Positions 7,709 through 17,538 of a DNA stretch of 32,550 nt are shown in pieces. Within the stretch, counting starts at the first letter, position 1. Each line of letters starts with the position of its first letter. Under the pieces are notes generated by a model. It was given only the letters and a program-made list of their open reading frames with translations, had not been told where the DNA came from and searched no databases. This DNA is from a bacterium (GTDB taxonomy: Bacteria > Bacillota > Bacilli > Lactobacillales > Streptococcaceae), in the NCBI GenBank assembly GCA_905221035.1, contig CAJNBP010000018.1, positions 1 to 32,550 on the forward strand, read 5' to 3'. A program made the position numbers and the translations under genes.

Positions 7709-7878
7709 TGGAACGTAGTATATTTGGTTTTTTCACAGCCATGCTGTGTTTGGTCTGCTTGCTTGCAGGGGCACAGGCTTTTCGTAAAAAGCGCTATGGA
7801 CTTTCTGTCCTGCTCTGGTTAAATGCCTTTACCAATTTGGTCAATAGTATCCATGCCTTTTACATGACCTTATTTTAG
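7708..7878 (+). CDS. Small hydrophobic membrane protein (56 aa)
   Basis: A 56-codon ORF that starts inside the folA stop (TAATG) and ends 40 bases before clpX. The product begins [19 protein letters not shown] and has two hydrophobic segments (about residues 5-22 and 33-53) separated by a basic FRKKRYG turn. This suggests a small membrane protein with two helices and a cytoplasmic loop. AAAGGAAG upstream can act as ribosome binding site. I recall a small hypothetical ORF at this place in pneumococcal genomes, which supports it as a real gene. No function is known to me. It is likely co-transcribed with folA and clpX. Confidence 0.7.
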   Translation: MERSIFGFFTAMLCLVCLLAGAQAFRKKRYGLSVLLWLNAFTNLVNSIHAFYMTLF

Positions 7879-7918
7879 ATAGAATGACAGTATAAAAAGA
7901 ATAGAACGGAAGGAAATC

Positions 7919-9151
7919 ATGCCTACAACTAGGAATAATGATATGATGGTTTATTGCTCATTTTGTGGCAAAAGCCAAGAAGAAGTACAAAAAATAATCG
8001 CTGGGAACAACGCCTTTATCTGTAATGAATGTGTGGAGTTAGCCCAGGAGATCATTCGGGAGGAGTTGGCTGAGGAAGTCTTGGCAGACTTGTCTGAAGT
8101 TCCAAAACCAATTGAACTCCTCCATATCTTGAACCACTATGTAATTGGTCAAGATCGTGCCAAACGGGCTTTAGCAGTAGCAGTATACAACCACTACAAA
8201 CGTATCAATTTCCACGATACGCGTGAAGAGTCAGAAGATGTGGATTTGCAGAAGTCAAACATCTTGATGATTGGTCCAACTGGTTCAGGGAAAACTTTCC
8301 TTGCTCAGACCTTGGCTAAGAGCTTGAATGTACCTTTTGCGATTGCGGATGCGACAGCTCTTACCGAGGCTGGTTATGTGGGTGAGGACGTAGAAAATAT
8401 CCTCCTCAAACTATTGCAGGCTGCTGACTTTAACATTGAACGTGCAGAGCGTGGCATTATTTATGTGGATGAAATTGACAATATTGCCAAGAAGAGTGAG
8501 AACGTATCGATCACACGTGATGTTTCTGGTGAAGGGGTGCAACAAGCCCTTCTCAAGATTATTGAGGGAACAGTTGCAAGCGTGCCGCCTCAAGGTGGAC
8601 GAAAACATCCGCAACAAGAGATGATTCAAGTGGATACCAAAAATATCCTCTTCATCGTGGGTGGTGCCTTTGATGGTATTGAAGAAATTGTCAAACAACG
8701 TCTGGGTGAAAAGGTTATCGGCTTTGGTCAAAATAACAAGGCGATTGACGAAAACAGCTCTTACATGCAAGAAATCATCGCAGAAGATATTCAAAAATTT
8801 GGTATTATCCCTGAGTTGATTGGACGTTTGCCTGTCTTTGCTGCTCTTGAACAATTGACCGTTGATGACTTGGTGCGCATTTTGAAAGAGCCAAGAAATG
8901 CTTTGGTGAAACAGTACCAAACCTTGCTTTCTTACGATGATGTCGAGTTGGAATTTGACGACGAAGCCCTTCAAGAGATTGCCAATAAAGCCATCGAACG
9001 GAAGACAGGGGCGCGTGGTCTTCGTTCTATCATCGAAGAAACCATGCTAGATGTTATGTTTGAAGTACCGAGTCAGGAAAATGTGAAATTGGTTCGCATC
9101 ACAAAAGAAGCTGTCGATGGAACGGATAAACCAATCCTAGAAACAGCCTAG
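7919..9151 (+). CDS. clpX: ATP-dependent Clp protease, ATP-binding subunit ClpX
   Basis: The 410-aa AAA+ unfoldase that feeds substrates to ClpP. The N-terminal zinc-binding domain has Cys13, Cys16, Cys35 and Cys38. Walker A is GPTGSGKT (119-126), Walker B IIYVDE (180-185), and sensor/arginine-finger regions are in the intact C-terminal half ([27 protein letters not shown]). The oddity is Asn188 in DEIDNIA, where ClpX proteins nearly always have DEIDKI; a single base change (AAA or AAG to AAT) would explain it. The start follows GGAAGGAAA. engB starts 8 bases after the stop, so the two form an operon, perhaps with folA upstream. Confidence 0.97.
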   Translation: MPTTRNNDMMVYCSFCGKSQEEVQKIIAGNNAFICNECVELAQEIIREELAEEVLADLSEVPKPIELLHILNHYVIGQDRAKRALAVAVYNHYKRINFHDTREESEDVDLQKSNILMIGPTGSGKTFLAQTLAKSLNVPFAIADATALTEAGYVGEDVENILLKLLQAADFNIERAERGIIYVDEIDNIAKKSENVSITRDVSGEGVQQALLKIIEGTVASVPPQGGRKHPQQEMIQVDTKNILFIVGGAFDGIEEIVKQRLGEKVIGFGQNNKAIDENSSYMQEIIAEDIQKFGIIPELIGRLPVFAALEQLTVDDLVRILKEPRNALVKQYQTLLSYDDVELEFDDEALQEIANKAIERKTGARGLRSIIEETMLDVMFEVPSQENVKLVRITKEAVDGTDKPILETA

Positions 9152-9159
9152 AGGTGACT

Positions 9160-9747
9160 ATGGAACTTAATACACATAATGCTGAAATCTTACTCAGTGC
9201 GGCTAATAAATCCCACTATCCGCAGGATGAACTGCCAGAGATTGCCCTAGCAGGGCGTTCAAATGTTGGTAAGTCTAGCTTTATCAACACCATGTTGAAC
9301 CGCAAGAATCTAGCCCGTACATCAGGGAAACCTGGGAAAACCCAGCTCCTCAACTTCTTTAATATCGATGATAAGATGCGCTTTGTGGATGTACCGGGTT
9401 ATGGCTATGCCCGTGTTTCCAAAAAGGAGCGTGAAAAGTGGGGTCGCATGATTGAGGAGTACTTAACGACTCGGGAAAATCTCCGTGCGGTAGTCAGTTT
9501 GGTGGATCTCCGCCACGACCCGTCAGCAGATGATGTCCAGATGTACGAATTTCTCAAGTATTACGAGATTCCGGTTATCATCGTTGCGACCAAGGCGGAC
9601 AAGATTCCTCGTGGTAAATGGAACAAGCACGAATCAGCAATCAAAAAGAAATTAAACTTTGACCCAAGTGATGACTTCATCCTCTTTTCATCTGTCAGCA
9701 AGGCAGGGATGGACCAAGCTTGGGATGCAATCTTAGAAAAATTGTGA
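9160..9747 (+). CDS. engB: Ribosome biogenesis GTPase EngB (YsxC/YihA)
   Basis: A 195-aa TRAFAC GTPase needed for assembly of the 50S subunit. The G motifs are in order: G1 [10 protein letters not shown]2 Thr in the KTQLLNFF region, G3 DVPGYG, G4 TKAD, and G5 SSVSK near the C-terminus. The frame can start at GTG 9154, but that codon is part of the GAGGTG ribosome site; ATG 9160 gives the family N-terminus [12 protein letters not shown]. The spacing from GAGGTG to ATG is short. The gene sits directly behind clpX, a very common arrangement in Firmicutes. Confidence 0.95.
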   Translation: MELNTHNAEILLSAANKSHYPQDELPEIALAGRSNVGKSSFINTMLNRKNLARTSGKPGKTQLLNFFNIDDKMRFVDVPGYGYARVSKKEREKWGRMIEEYLTTRENLRAVVSLVDLRHDPSADDVQMYEFLKYYEIPVIIVATKADKIPRGKWNKHESAIKKKLNFDPSDDFILFSSVSKAGMDQAWDAILEKL

Positions 9748-9757
9748 GGTAAAGAAA

Positions 9758-10138
9758 ATGGCAAAAACAATTCATACAGATAAAGCTCCAAAGGCTATCG
9801 GACCTTATGTTCAAGGGAAAATCGTAGGCAATCTTTTATTTGCTAGCGGTCAAGTTCCCCTATCTCCTGAAACTGGGGAAATCGTTGGAGAGACTATCCA
9901 AGAACAGACAGAACAAGTCTTGAAAAACATTGGTGCTATTTTGGCAGAAGCAGGAACAGACTTTGACCATGTTGTCAAAACAACTTGCTTCTTAAGCGAT
10001 ATGAACGACTTTGTTCCTTTTAATGAGGTTTACCAAACGGCCTTTAAAGAGGAATTTCCAGCTCGTTCAGCTGTAGAGGTAGCTCGTCTTCCTCGTGATG
10101 TAAAAGTCGAAATCGAAGTCATCGCAGAGATTGGATAA
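9758..10138 (+). CDS. ridA: RidA family enamine/imine deaminase
   Basis: A 126-aa protein of the RidA (YjgF/YER057c) family, usually a homotrimer that hydrolyses reactive enamine/imine intermediates formed by PLP enzymes. Visible family features are KAPKAIGPY at the N-terminus, FASGQVPLSPETGE, KTTCFLSDMNDF, and the catalytic Arg in FPARSAVEVARLP. The start follows GAGG and lies 10 bases after engB, so it belongs to the clpX-engB transcript. A weak hairpin with a short T run follows. Confidence 0.92.
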   Translation: MAKTIHTDKAPKAIGPYVQGKIVGNLLFASGQVPLSPETGEIVGETIQEQTEQVLKNIGAILAEAGTDFDHVVKTTCFLSDMNDFVPFNEVYQTAFKEEFPARSAVEVARLPRDVKVEIEVIAEIG

Positions 10139-10145
10139 GCTAGTT

Positions 10146-10172
10146 GAAGTTTGGTGTTGCCAAACTTCTTTT
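10146..10172 (+). terminator. Terminator-like hairpin after ridA
   Basis: GAAGTTTGG and CCAAACTTC form a 9-bp perfect stem with a 5-nt loop, followed by TTTTG. The T run is short, so partial read-through into rapZ is possible. Confidence 0.65.
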
Positions 10173-10189
10173 GATATAAGGAGAAAAAG

Positions 10190-11080
10190 ATGACAAAGAA
10201 ACAACTTCACTTGGTGATTGTGACAGGGATGAGTGGGGCAGGGAAAACTGTGGCCATTCAGTCCTTCGAGGATCTAGGATATTTTACCATTGATAATATG
10301 CCACCAGCCCTCTTGCCTAAGTTTTTGCAGTTGGTTGAAACAAGGGATGATGACCATAAGTTGGCCTTGGTGGTGGACATGCGTAGCCGCTCTTTCTTCT
10401 CAGAGATTCAAACTGTTTTGGATGAGTTGGAGAACAAGGAAGAACTGGACTTCAAAATTCTCTTTTTGGACGCAGCAGATAAGGAATTGGTCGCGCGCTA
10501 CAAGGAAACCAGACGAAGTCACCCTCTAGCTGCAGATGGTCGGATTTTGGATGGAATCAAGTTGGAACGTGAGCTCTTGGCACCGCTGAAAAATATGAGT
10601 CAAAATGTGGTAGATACGACAGAACTCACACCTCGTGAGCTGCGTAAGACCATTGCAGAGCAGTTTGCGGATCAGGAACAAGTCCAGTCTTTCCGTATCG
10701 AAGTCATGTCTTTTGGCTTTAAATATGGAATTCCGATTGATGCAGATTTAGTCTTTGATGTTCGTTTCTTGCCAAATCCCTACTACCTACCGGAACTGCG
10801 TAATCAAACGGGTGTGGATGAACCAGTGTATCATTATGTCATGAATCATCCTGAGTCAGAAGACTTCTATCAACATTTGTTGGCCTTGATTGAGCCGATT
10901 TTGCCAAGTTACCAAAAGGAAGGGAAGTCTGTTTTGACCATTGCCATGGGTTGTACGGGCGGACAACACCGTAGTGTGTCCTTTGCTAAACGCTTGGCGC
11001 AGGACTTATCCAAGAATTGGCCTGTTAATGAAGGGCATCGCGACAAAGACCGAAGAAAGGAAACGGTAAACCGTTCATGA
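10190..11080 (+). CDS. rapZ: RNase adapter / nucleotide-binding protein RapZ (YvcJ)
   Basis: A 296-aa P-loop protein of the RapZ/YvcJ family. Walker A is GMSGAGKT near residue 13, and the C-terminal domain carries the conserved [10 protein letters not shown]. In E. coli RapZ controls the small RNA that regulates glmS; in Bacillus YvcJ has been linked to competence. The role in streptococci is less clear. The start follows AAGGAGAAA. The stop overlaps the yvcK start (ATGA), and yvcK overlaps whiA the same way, giving the conserved rapZ-yvcK-whiA operon with tight translational coupling. Confidence 0.94.
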   Translation: MTKKQLHLVIVTGMSGAGKTVAIQSFEDLGYFTIDNMPPALLPKFLQLVETRDDDHKLALVVDMRSRSFFSEIQTVLDELENKEELDFKILFLDAADKELVARYKETRRSHPLAADGRILDGIKLERELLAPLKNMSQNVVDTTELTPRELRKTIAEQFADQEQVQSFRIEVMSFGFKYGIPIDADLVFDVRFLPNPYYLPELRNQTGVDEPVYHYVMNHPESEDFYQHLLALIEPILPSYQKEGKSVLTIAMGCTGGQHRSVSFAKRLAQDLSKNWPVNEGHRDKDRRKETVNRS

Positions 11081-12054
11081 GAAAACCAAAGATAACGGTG
11101 ATTGGTGGGGGGACTGGGATCCCCGTCATTCTTAAAAGTCTGCGTGAAAAAGATGTGGAAATCGCTGCTATCGTAACGGTGGCGGATGATGGTGGTTCAT
11201 CAGGTGAACTCCGAAAAAATATGCAACAATTGACACCGCCAGGTGATCTTCGTAATGTTCTTGTGGCCATGTCGGATATGCCTAAGTTTTATGAGAAAGT
11301 CTTTCAGTATCGCTTTTCTGAGGATGCCGGAGCCTTTGCTGGCCATCCATTGGGCAATCTCATCATTGCTGGCCTGTCAGAAATGCAGGGTTCGACCTAT
11401 AATGCCATGCAGTTATTGAGCAAATTTTTCCACACAACTGGGAAGATTTATCCTTCCAGTGACCATCCCTTGACCCTGCATGCAGTCTTTCAGGATGGGA
11501 CAGAAGTGGCTGGAGAGAGTCATATCGCAGACCATCCAGGCATGATTGACCATGTCTATGTGACCAATACCCTCAACGATGATACGCCTCTTGCTAGCCG
11601 TCGAGTAGTGCAGACCATTCTTGAAAGTGACATGATTGTCCTCGGGCCTGGTTCCCTCTTTACATCTATTTTGCCCAATATCGTGATTAAGGAAATCGGG
11701 CAGGCACTTTTGGAAACTAAGGCAGAAATCGCCTATGTCTGCAATATTATGACCCAACGTGGGGAGACAGAACACTTTACAGATAGTGATCACGTGGAAG
11801 TCTTGCATCGTCACCTTGACCGACCTTTTATCGATACTGTTTTGGTGAATATCGAAAAAGTGCCTCAGGAATACATGAATTCCAACCGTTTTGATGAATA
11901 CTTGGTCCAGGTGGAACATGATTTTGCTGGTCTTTGTAAGCGAGTTCCGCGTGTGATTTCATCCAACTTCCTTCGTCTGGAAAATGGAGGTGCCTTCCAC
12001 GATGGGGATTTGATTGTGGATGAGTTGATGCGGATTATACAGGTGAGAAAATGA
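11077..12054 (+). CDS. yvcK: YvcK/CofD-like protein (gluconeogenesis factor)
   Basis: A 325-aa protein of the YvcK (GluP/CofD-like) family. The N-terminal Rossmann-like nucleotide site is [14 protein letters not shown], followed by [14 protein letters not shown] and LTPPGDLRN. In Bacillus and Listeria YvcK binds UDP-sugars and supports cell-wall synthesis and growth on gluconeogenic carbon. It overlaps rapZ upstream and whiA downstream by 4 bases each. Together with the nearby cdaA-cdaR-glmM operon it places two cell-wall precursor regulators within 5 kb, though that nearness need not mean shared control. Confidence 0.93.
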   Translation: MRKPKITVIGGGTGIPVILKSLREKDVEIAAIVTVADDGGSSGELRKNMQQLTPPGDLRNVLVAMSDMPKFYEKVFQYRFSEDAGAFAGHPLGNLIIAGLSEMQGSTYNAMQLLSKFFHTTGKIYPSSDHPLTLHAVFQDGTEVAGESHIADHPGMIDHVYVTNTLNDDTPLASRRVVQTILESDMIVLGPGSLFTSILPNIVIKEIGQALLETKAEIAYVCNIMTQRGETEHFTDSDHVEVLHRHLDRPFIDTVLVNIEKVPQEYMNSNRFDEYLVQVEHDFAGLCKRVPRVISSNFLRLENGGAFHDGDLIVDELMRIIQVRK

Positions 12055-12962
12055 GTTTCACAGTAGCAGTAAAAGAAGAAATCCTAGGTCAACACCATCT
12101 GAGCCGGCATGAATTGTCTGCCATTATTAAGATGTCTGGTAGCATCGGTCTCTCAACTTCAGGCTTGACCTTGTCAGTCGTGACAGAAAATGCCAAACTG
12201 GCCCGTCACCTCTATGAGTCCTTTCTCCATTTCTATGAAATTAAATCAGAAATTCGCCACCACCAGAGGAGTAATCTTCGCAAGAATCGGGTCTATACTG
12301 TTTTTACGGATGAAAAGGTGCAGGACTTGCTGAGTGATTTGCACTTGGCAGACTCCTTTTTTGGTCTAGAAACAGGTATTGACGAGGAGATTTTATCAGA
12401 CGAGGAAGCAGGTCGTGCTTATCTTTGTGGCGCTTTCTTGGCAAATGGAAGCATCCGTGACCCTGAGTCAGGCAAGTACCAGTTGGAAATCAGTTCTGTC
12501 TATCTGGACCACGCGCAAGGGATTGCCTCACTTCTTCAGCAATTTTTACTGGATGCCAAGGTGCTTGAGCGCAAAAAGGGGGCTGTGACCTATCTCCAGC
12601 GTGCCGAAGATATTATGGACTTCTTGATTGTCATCGGAGCCATGCAGGCGCGTGATGATTTTGAGCGAGTAAAGATTTTGCGAGAAACTCGTAATGACCT
12701 CAATCGGGCCAATAATGCCGAGACAGCTAATATCGCTCGGACAGTTTCTGCCAGCATGAAGACCATCAACAATATCAGTAAAATCAAAGATATCATGGGA
12801 TTAGAAAATCTGCCAGTGGATTTGCAGGAGGTAGCGCAGCTGCGGATTCAACACCCAGATTACTCTATCCAGCAGTTAGCAGATAGCCTCAGCACCCCTC
12901 TGACCAAAAGTGGTGTCAACCATAGACTCAGAAAGATAAATAAATTAGCCGATGAACTATAA
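12051..12962 (+). CDS. whiA: DNA-binding protein WhiA
   Basis: A 303-aa protein of the WhiA family: an N-terminal domain with a degenerate LAGLIDADG homing-endonuclease fold ([13 protein letters not shown]) and a C-terminal helix-turn-helix ([26 protein letters not shown], where LTKSGVNHR is the family signature). It controls sporulation in Streptomyces and is linked to cell division and chromosome segregation in Bacillus. It starts within the yvcK stop and ends just before a shared bidirectional terminator. Confidence 0.94.
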   Translation: MSFTVAVKEEILGQHHLSRHELSAIIKMSGSIGLSTSGLTLSVVTENAKLARHLYESFLHFYEIKSEIRHHQRSNLRKNRVYTVFTDEKVQDLLSDLHLADSFFGLETGIDEEILSDEEAGRAYLCGAFLANGSIRDPESGKYQLEISSVYLDHAQGIASLLQQFLLDAKVLERKKGAVTYLQRAEDIMDFLIVIGAMQARDDFERVKILRETRNDLNRANNAETANIARTVSASMKTINNISKIKDIMGLENLPVDLQEVAQLRIQHPDYSIQQLADSLSTPLTKSGVNHRLRKINKLADEL

Positions 12963-12997
12963 AACCACGAATCCTATGTGACTCGTGGTTCTTTTTT
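12963..12997. terminator. Convergent terminator between whiA and fnr
   Basis: AACCACGA (12963-12970) and TCGTGGTT (12983-12990) form a perfect 8-bp stem, followed on the plus strand by CTTTTTT. On the minus strand the tail is TTTTATAG, which is weaker. It overlaps the last codon of the minus-strand gene. Confidence 0.82.
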
Positions 12998-13964
12998 ATA
13001 AACTGGTTGAGTGTTTTGGTTGTACTTTTTGCTCAGGATCAATGTAATTGATGGCATTGTTGACAGCGGTTGGTGCTTCACCCAGTCCTGTTGCAATCAA
13101 GTCAATTTTTCCATCATAGTAGCAGCAGTCACCGATAGCATAGATACCTGCTTGGCTGGATTCTTGTTTGCTGTTGACAATAATCTTGTGGCGGTTGAGG
13201 TCCAGCCCCCAGTTTTTAAGGTTACCGACAGAAGATTTGAAACCATAGTTGACAAAGAGGTGGTCTAGGTCAATCGTTTCTGTTTCCTCAGATTTAACTT
13301 TTGTGATTTCAAGTTTATCAAGCGTTTTTCCATCTCCAAGGAGTTGGCTAGGGATGAATGGTGTTTTGATGGTTACAGATGATTCTTGCAAGGCTTGGAC
13401 ACTGTGTTCCAAGGCGCGGAAATTATCTCTGCGGTGGACAAGGGTAGTTGGTGCGATTTTTTCAAAAGCCAAAGCCCAATCCACAGCTGAGTCTCCCCCA
13501 CCAAGAATCGTCACTTTTTTACCAGCATATTGCTGAATGTTGGAAACGTGGTAGTGGATATTTTCATAGTCCTCAACACCTTCAAGTTCCAGCGGACGTG
13601 GTTTGAAAGCACCGCCACCCATAGCGATGATGACCGTTTTAGACAGGTGACTTCCTTTAGAAGTTGTAATGGCAAAGCCTTGATCTTGTTTTTCAATCTC
13701 AAGCACCGTTTCATTGAGATGAATAGGCGTGTCAAAGCCGTTTAGCTGTTCAATCAAGCGGTTAGTCAACTCTTCTCCAGTCAGGTTTGGGAAACCTGGG
13801 ACGTCTAGGATTTCTTTTTCAGGATAGAGGATAGCGGGCTGTCCACCTAGTTGGGGAAGGGAATCGATGATTTGGACCTTGGCTTGTCGTAGGTGGGCAT
13901 AAAAGGCTGCAAAAAGTCCGACTGGACCACCACCTACAATGGTAATATCATATAGTTGAGACAT
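12996..13964 (-). CDS. fnr: Thioredoxin-reductase-like ferredoxin/flavodoxin-NADP reductase
   Basis: A 322-aa FAD/NAD(P) flavoprotein of the YumC type. The N-terminal FAD site is ITIVGGGPVGLFAAFYA, the NADPH site is VTILGGGDSAVDWALA, and the C-terminal FAD motif is YAIGDCCYYDGKI. The CxxC redox pair of thioredoxin reductase is absent, which with the LGGQPAILYPEKEI motif points to ferredoxin/flavodoxin-NADP+ reductase type 2. The electron partner is unknown here. It is a single gene on the minus strand, divergent from cdaA, with ATG at 13964 after AAAGGAGAAA. Confidence 0.9.
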   Translation of the reverse strand: MSQLYDITIVGGGPVGLFAAFYAHLRQAKVQIIDSLPQLGGQPAILYPEKEILDVPGFPNLTGEELTNRLIEQLNGFDTPIHLNETVLEIEKQDQGFAITTSKGSHLSKTVIIAMGGGAFKPRPLELEGVEDYENIHYHVSNIQQYAGKKVTILGGGDSAVDWALAFEKIAPTTLVHRRDNFRALEHSVQALQESSVTIKTPFIPSQLLGDGKTLDKLEITKVKSEETETIDLDHLFVNYGFKSSVGNLKNWGLDLNRHKIIVNSKQESSQAGIYAIGDCCYYDGKIDLIATGLGEAPTAVNNAINYIDPEQKVQPKHSTSL

Positions 13965-13994
13965 GGTTTCTCCTTTGTTTTTTCTAGTCAGTTT

Positions 13995-14003
13995 ATTTTA
14001 TCA
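13995..14003 (-). promoter_or_regulatory. Extended -10 promoter of fnr
   Basis: On the minus strand TG-A-TAAAAT lies about 30 bases upstream of the fnr start. The -35 region is AT-rich without a good match. Confidence 0.5.
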
Positions 14004-14058
14004 TATTTTTTCTTTAATTTAAAATGAAGTAGGATAGGGGAAAAAATGTCAGAAAAAA

Positions 14059-14067
14059 TGGTATAAT
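14059..14067 (+). promoter_or_regulatory. Extended -10 promoter of cdaA-cdaR-glmM
   Basis: TG-G-TATAAT (14059-14067) lies 36 bases before the cdaA start. There is no recognisable -35. Confidence 0.65.
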
Positions 14068-14103
14068 AGAAAGGAACGTGTTTGGACAGAGAGGAGACAG
14101 CAG

Positions 14104-14961
14104 ATGAACTTTCAACAATTATCCAACCTGCAATATTGGACTAGCTTGTTTTCTAGTCCTTGGAGTATTGCCATCAATTTGTTTGATATTTTGATTGTGA
14201 CCTATATTTTATATCGTTTTACAAAAGCGATAGCTGGTACCAAGATTATGATTTTGGTGCGAGGGGTCTTGATCTTTGTATTAGCCCAGGTTGTGGCCAA
14301 TATCCTTGGTTTAACAACGATTTCTTGGTTGATTAATCAGATTATCACCTATGGGGTTATTGCTGCGGTTGTTATCTTCTCTCCAGAGATTCGAACTGGT
14401 TTGGAACGTTTGGGAAGGGCGACAGATTTCTTTTCTACTACTCAAATAAGTGCGGAAGAGAAAATGATTCGTGCTTTTGTCAAATCAGTTGAATACATGA
14501 GTCCCCGTAAGATCGGTGCTTTGGTTGCCATTCAACGAGTTCGGACCTTACAAGAATACATCGCGACAGGGATTCCCTTGGATGCCAAGATTTCAGCAGA
14601 ACTTCTCATCAATATTTTTATTCCCAACACTCCTCTACATGATGGTGCTGTGATTATCAGAGAAAATCGTATTGCAGTCACCTCTGCCTATCTGCCCTTG
14701 ACAGAAAGTACAGGAATTTCTAAGGAATTTGGGACCAGACACCGGGCGGCTATCGGTTTATCAGAAGTATCCGATGCCTTGACCTTCATCGTCTCAGAGG
14801 AAACAGGTGGCATTTCTATTACCTATAATGGGGTCTTCAAGCATGATTTGACTCTTGAAGAATTTGAAGCAGAACTACGAGCAATTCTTTTACCAGTCGT
14901 TGAGGAAAAAGTGAGTTTCAAGGACCGTTTGCTAGGAGGTTGGAAATATGAGAAAAAATAG
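14104..14961 (+). CDS. cdaA: Diadenylate cyclase CdaA
   Basis: A membrane enzyme that makes cyclic di-AMP from two ATP. The 285-aa protein begins with about three transmembrane helices (roughly residues 15-90; for example IMILVRGVLIFVLAQVVANIL). The DAC catalytic domain follows, with the DGA motif in PLHDGAVIIRENR and the RHR motif in TRHRAAIGLSE. In pneumococcus this enzyme is also called DacA. The ATG at 14104 follows GAGAGGAGA. The end overlaps cdaR by 14 bases. The order cdaA-cdaR-glmM is conserved in Firmicutes and links c-di-AMP, potassium and turgor control, and peptidoglycan precursor supply. Confidence 0.96.
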   Translation: MNFQQLSNLQYWTSLFSSPWSIAINLFDILIVTYILYRFTKAIAGTKIMILVRGVLIFVLAQVVANILGLTTISWLINQIITYGVIAAVVIFSPEIRTGLERLGRATDFFSTTQISAEEKMIRAFVKSVEYMSPRKIGALVAIQRVRTLQEYIATGIPLDAKISAELLINIFIPNTPLHDGAVIIRENRIAVTSAYLPLTESTGISKEFGTRHRAAIGLSEVSDALTFIVSEETGGISITYNGVFKHDLTLEEFEAELRAILLPVVEEKVSFKDRLLGGWKYEKK

Positions 14962-15712
14962 TCTATATATCATTTCATCTCTCTTTTTTGCTTGTGTCTT
15001 ATTCATCTATGCAACGTCAACCAACTTTCAAAACAACAATACGGTAAGGCAGGTTAAATCAGAAACCTACACTAATACGATAGCAAATGTTCCTATCGAT
15101 ATTCATTATGATGATGATCAGTATTTTATTAGCGGATTTGCATCAGAGGTTTCCGTTGTGCTGACAGGTGCTAATCGTGTGACCTTGGCCAGCGAAATGC
15201 AGGAAAGTACTCGTAAGTTTAAGGTGACAGCGGATTTGACAGATGCTAGTGTTGGAACGATTGAAGTTCCCTTGAACATTGAAAATCTTCCAAGTGGATT
15301 GACCGCTGTGGCAACGCCTCAAAAGATCACAGTGAAAGTTGGGAAGAAGGTTAAGCGAGATGGGATGATTGTTGTGCCGCAAGTTGACCAAAGCCAGATT
15401 GATCCCAAGCTACAACTTGATAGTGTAACCGTGTCAAATGAACGCGTTTCGGTCACAACTGACCAGGAAACATTAGCTAAAATTGACAAAGTTATTGCGC
15501 TTTTACCAACCAGCGAACGCATAACAGGTAATTACAGTGGCTCAGTACCTTTGCAGGCAATCGACCGCAATGGGGTTGTCTTACCAGTAGTTATCACTCC
15601 GTTTGATACAACAATGAAGGTCACTACAAAACCAGTAGCACCAAGTTCAAGCGCAAGCAGTTCGTCGGAGGCATCTTCGTCAACGAAATCAACTAGTTCA
15701 AAAACGAATTAA
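14948..15712 (+). CDS. cdaR: CdaR, YbbR-domain regulator of CdaA
   Basis: A 254-aa membrane-anchored extracellular protein. One N-terminal transmembrane segment (LYIISSLFFACVLFIYA) is followed by YbbR-type beta domains of about 85 residues (for example VPIDIHYDDDQYFISGF and LTAVATPQKITVKVGKK). The C-terminal tail is Ser/Thr-rich low-complexity sequence. CdaR binds CdaA and modulates its cyclase activity. The start lies inside the end of cdaA, so the two are translationally coupled. glmM starts 24 bases downstream. Confidence 0.92.
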   Translation: MRKNSLYIISSLFFACVLFIYATSTNFQNNNTVRQVKSETYTNTIANVPIDIHYDDDQYFISGFASEVSVVLTGANRVTLASEMQESTRKFKVTADLTDASVGTIEVPLNIENLPSGLTAVATPQKITVKVGKKVKRDGMIVVPQVDQSQIDPKLQLDSVTVSNERVSVTTDQETLAKIDKVIALLPTSERITGNYSGSVPLQAIDRNGVVLPVVITPFDTTMKVTTKPVAPSSSASSSSEASSSTKSTSSKTN

Positions 15713-15736
15713 AAATAGGAAAAGGATTTTATAAAA

Positions 15737-17089
15737 ATGGGTAAATATTTTGGGACTGATGGAGTCCGTGGAGAAGCTAATGTAGAACTAACACCAGAAT
15801 TGGCCTTTAAACTAGGACGTTTTGGAGGCTATGTTCTCAGTCAACATGAAACGGAAGCACCTAAAGTCTTTGTAGGACGTGATACACGTATTTCAGGAGA
15901 AATGCTAGAATCTGCCTTGGTAGCTGGTCTTCTTTCAGTTGGTATTCACGTATATAAACTAGGTGTTCTGGCAACACCAGCAGTAGCTTATTTGGTTAAA
16001 ACAGAGGGAGCAAGTGCCGGTGTCATGATCTCTGCCAGCCACAACCCTGCCCTTGATAACGGAATCAAATTCTTTGGTGGTGATGGTTTCAAACTAGATG
16101 ACGAAAAAGAAGTAGAAATTGAAGCCTTGCTAGATGCTGCGGAAGATACTCTTCCTCGTCCAAGTGCAGAAGGCTTGGGAACCTTGGTAGATTATCCAGA
16201 AGGCTTGCGTAAGTATGAAGGCTATCTGGTTTCAACTGGAACTCCTCTTGAAGGAATGAAGGTTGCCTTGGATACGGCCAATGGTGCCGCTTCTACAAGT
16301 GCCCGTCAAATCTTTGCAGATCTTGGTGCCCAATTGACGGTTATCGGGGAAACACCAGACGGTCTTAACATCAACCTTAATGTTGGTTCTACGCACCCAG
16401 AAGCCCTTCAAGAAGTTGTTAGAGAAAGCGGGTCAGCAATTGGTTTGGCCTTTGACGGAGACAGTGACCGTTTGATTGCTGTTGATGAAAATGGTGACAT
16501 CGTTGATGGTGATAAGATCATGTACATCATCGGGAAATACCTTTCTGAAAAAGGACAATTGGCTCAAAATACAATTGTGACAACTGTTATGTCTAACCTT
16601 GGCTTCCACAAGGCCTTGGACCGTGAAGGCATTAACAAGGTAGTCACTGCAGTTGGCGACCGCTATGTTGTTGAAGAAATGAGAAAATCAGGCTACAATC
16701 TCGGCGGAGAACAGTCTGGTCACGTGATTTTGATGGATTACAATACCACAGGTGACGGTCAATTATCTGCAGTCCAATTGACTAAAATCATGAAGGAAAC
16801 TGGTAAGAGCTTATCAGAGTTGGCAGCAGAAGTAACCATTTATCCACAAAAATTAGTCAATATCCGAGTGGAAAATGCCATGAAGGAAAAGGCTATGGAA
16901 GTGCCAGCTATCAAGGCAATTATCGAGAAGATGGAAGCTGAAATGGCAGGGAATGGCCGTATCCTTGTTCGCCCAAGTGGGACAGAGCCTCTTTTGCGTG
17001 TTATGGCAGAAGCGCCTACAACAGAAGAAGTAGACTACTATGTTGATACCATCGCTGATGTAGTTCGAGCTGAAATTGGGATTGACTAA
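15737..17089 (+). CDS. glmM: Phosphoglucosamine mutase
   Basis: Converts glucosamine 6-phosphate to glucosamine 1-phosphate for UDP-GlcNAc and cell-wall synthesis. The 450-aa length is normal. Four hallmark sites are present: the phosphorylated Ser101 in [12 protein letters not shown], the Mg-binding FDGDSDRL, the sugar-specificity loop GGEQSGHVI, and the phosphate-binding [12 protein letters not shown]. It follows AAAGGA and is the last gene of the c-di-AMP operon. GlmM can bind and inhibit the CdaA cyclase in other Firmicutes. Confidence 0.97.
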   Translation: MGKYFGTDGVRGEANVELTPELAFKLGRFGGYVLSQHETEAPKVFVGRDTRISGEMLESALVAGLLSVGIHVYKLGVLATPAVAYLVKTEGASAGVMISASHNPALDNGIKFFGGDGFKLDDEKEVEIEALLDAAEDTLPRPSAEGLGTLVDYPEGLRKYEGYLVSTGTPLEGMKVALDTANGAASTSARQIFADLGAQLTVIGETPDGLNINLNVGSTHPEALQEVVRESGSAIGLAFDGDSDRLIAVDENGDIVDGDKIMYIIGKYLSEKGQLAQNTIVTTVMSNLGFHKALDREGINKVVTAVGDRYVVEEMRKSGYNLGGEQSGHVILMDYNTTGDGQLSAVQLTKIMKETGKSLSELAAEVTIYPQKLVNIRVENAMKEKAMEVPAIKAIIEKMEAEMAGNGRILVRPSGTEPLLRVMAEAPTTEEVDYYVDTIADVVRAEIGID

Positions 17090-17121
17090 ATCCTAGAAAA
17101 CTAGATGAAAATAAAAAATTA

Positions 17122-17130
17122 TGGTACAAT
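17122..17130 (+). promoter_or_regulatory. Extended -10 promoter of DUF1149-degV
   Basis: TG-G-TACAAT (17122-17130), 33 bases before the start codon; a second TATAAT lies at 17135-17140. No -35 match was seen. Confidence 0.5.
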
Positions 17131-17162
17131 AGCTTATAATATTGTAGCCGAGGGAGAAAGAC

Positions 17163-17537
17163 ATGAATCTTAAACGTGAACAAGAATTTGTTAGTCAGTA
17201 TCATTTTGATGCGCGTAATTTTGAATGGGAAAATGAAAATGGAGCTCCTGAAACCAAGGTGGATGTGAATTTCCAATTGCTCCAACATGATCAAGAAAAT
17301 CAAGTGACTTCCTTGATTGTCATCTTGACCTTTATGATTGTATTTGATAAGTTTGTCATTAGTGGAACAATCTCACAGGTAAACCATATCGATGGTCGTA
17401 TTGTCAATGAACCAAGTGAATTGAGCCAAGAAGAAGTGGAAACTTTGGCTCGTCCATGTTTGAATATGCTTAACCGTTTGACTTACGAAGTGACTGAAAT
17501 TGCATTAGACTTACCAGGAATCAATTTGGAGTTCTAA
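17163..17537 (+). CDS. DUF1149 (SecB-like) family protein
   Basis: A 124-aa cytoplasmic protein that matches the DUF1149 family known from streptococci and relatives, which has been compared with the SecB export chaperone fold. The N-terminus is polar and charged ([20 protein letters not shown]); the middle contains a hydrophobic strand region ([20 protein letters not shown]); the end has [19 protein letters not shown]. There is no signal peptide. The start follows GAGGGAGAAAG. degV begins one base after the stop, so they are co-transcribed. Function is not established. Confidence 0.8.
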   Translation: MNLKREQEFVSQYHFDARNFEWENENGAPETKVDVNFQLLQHDQENQVTSLIVILTFMIVFDKFVISGTISQVNHIDGRIVNEPSELSQEEVETLARPCLNMLNRLTYEVTEIALDLPGINLEF

Positions 17538-17538
17538 T

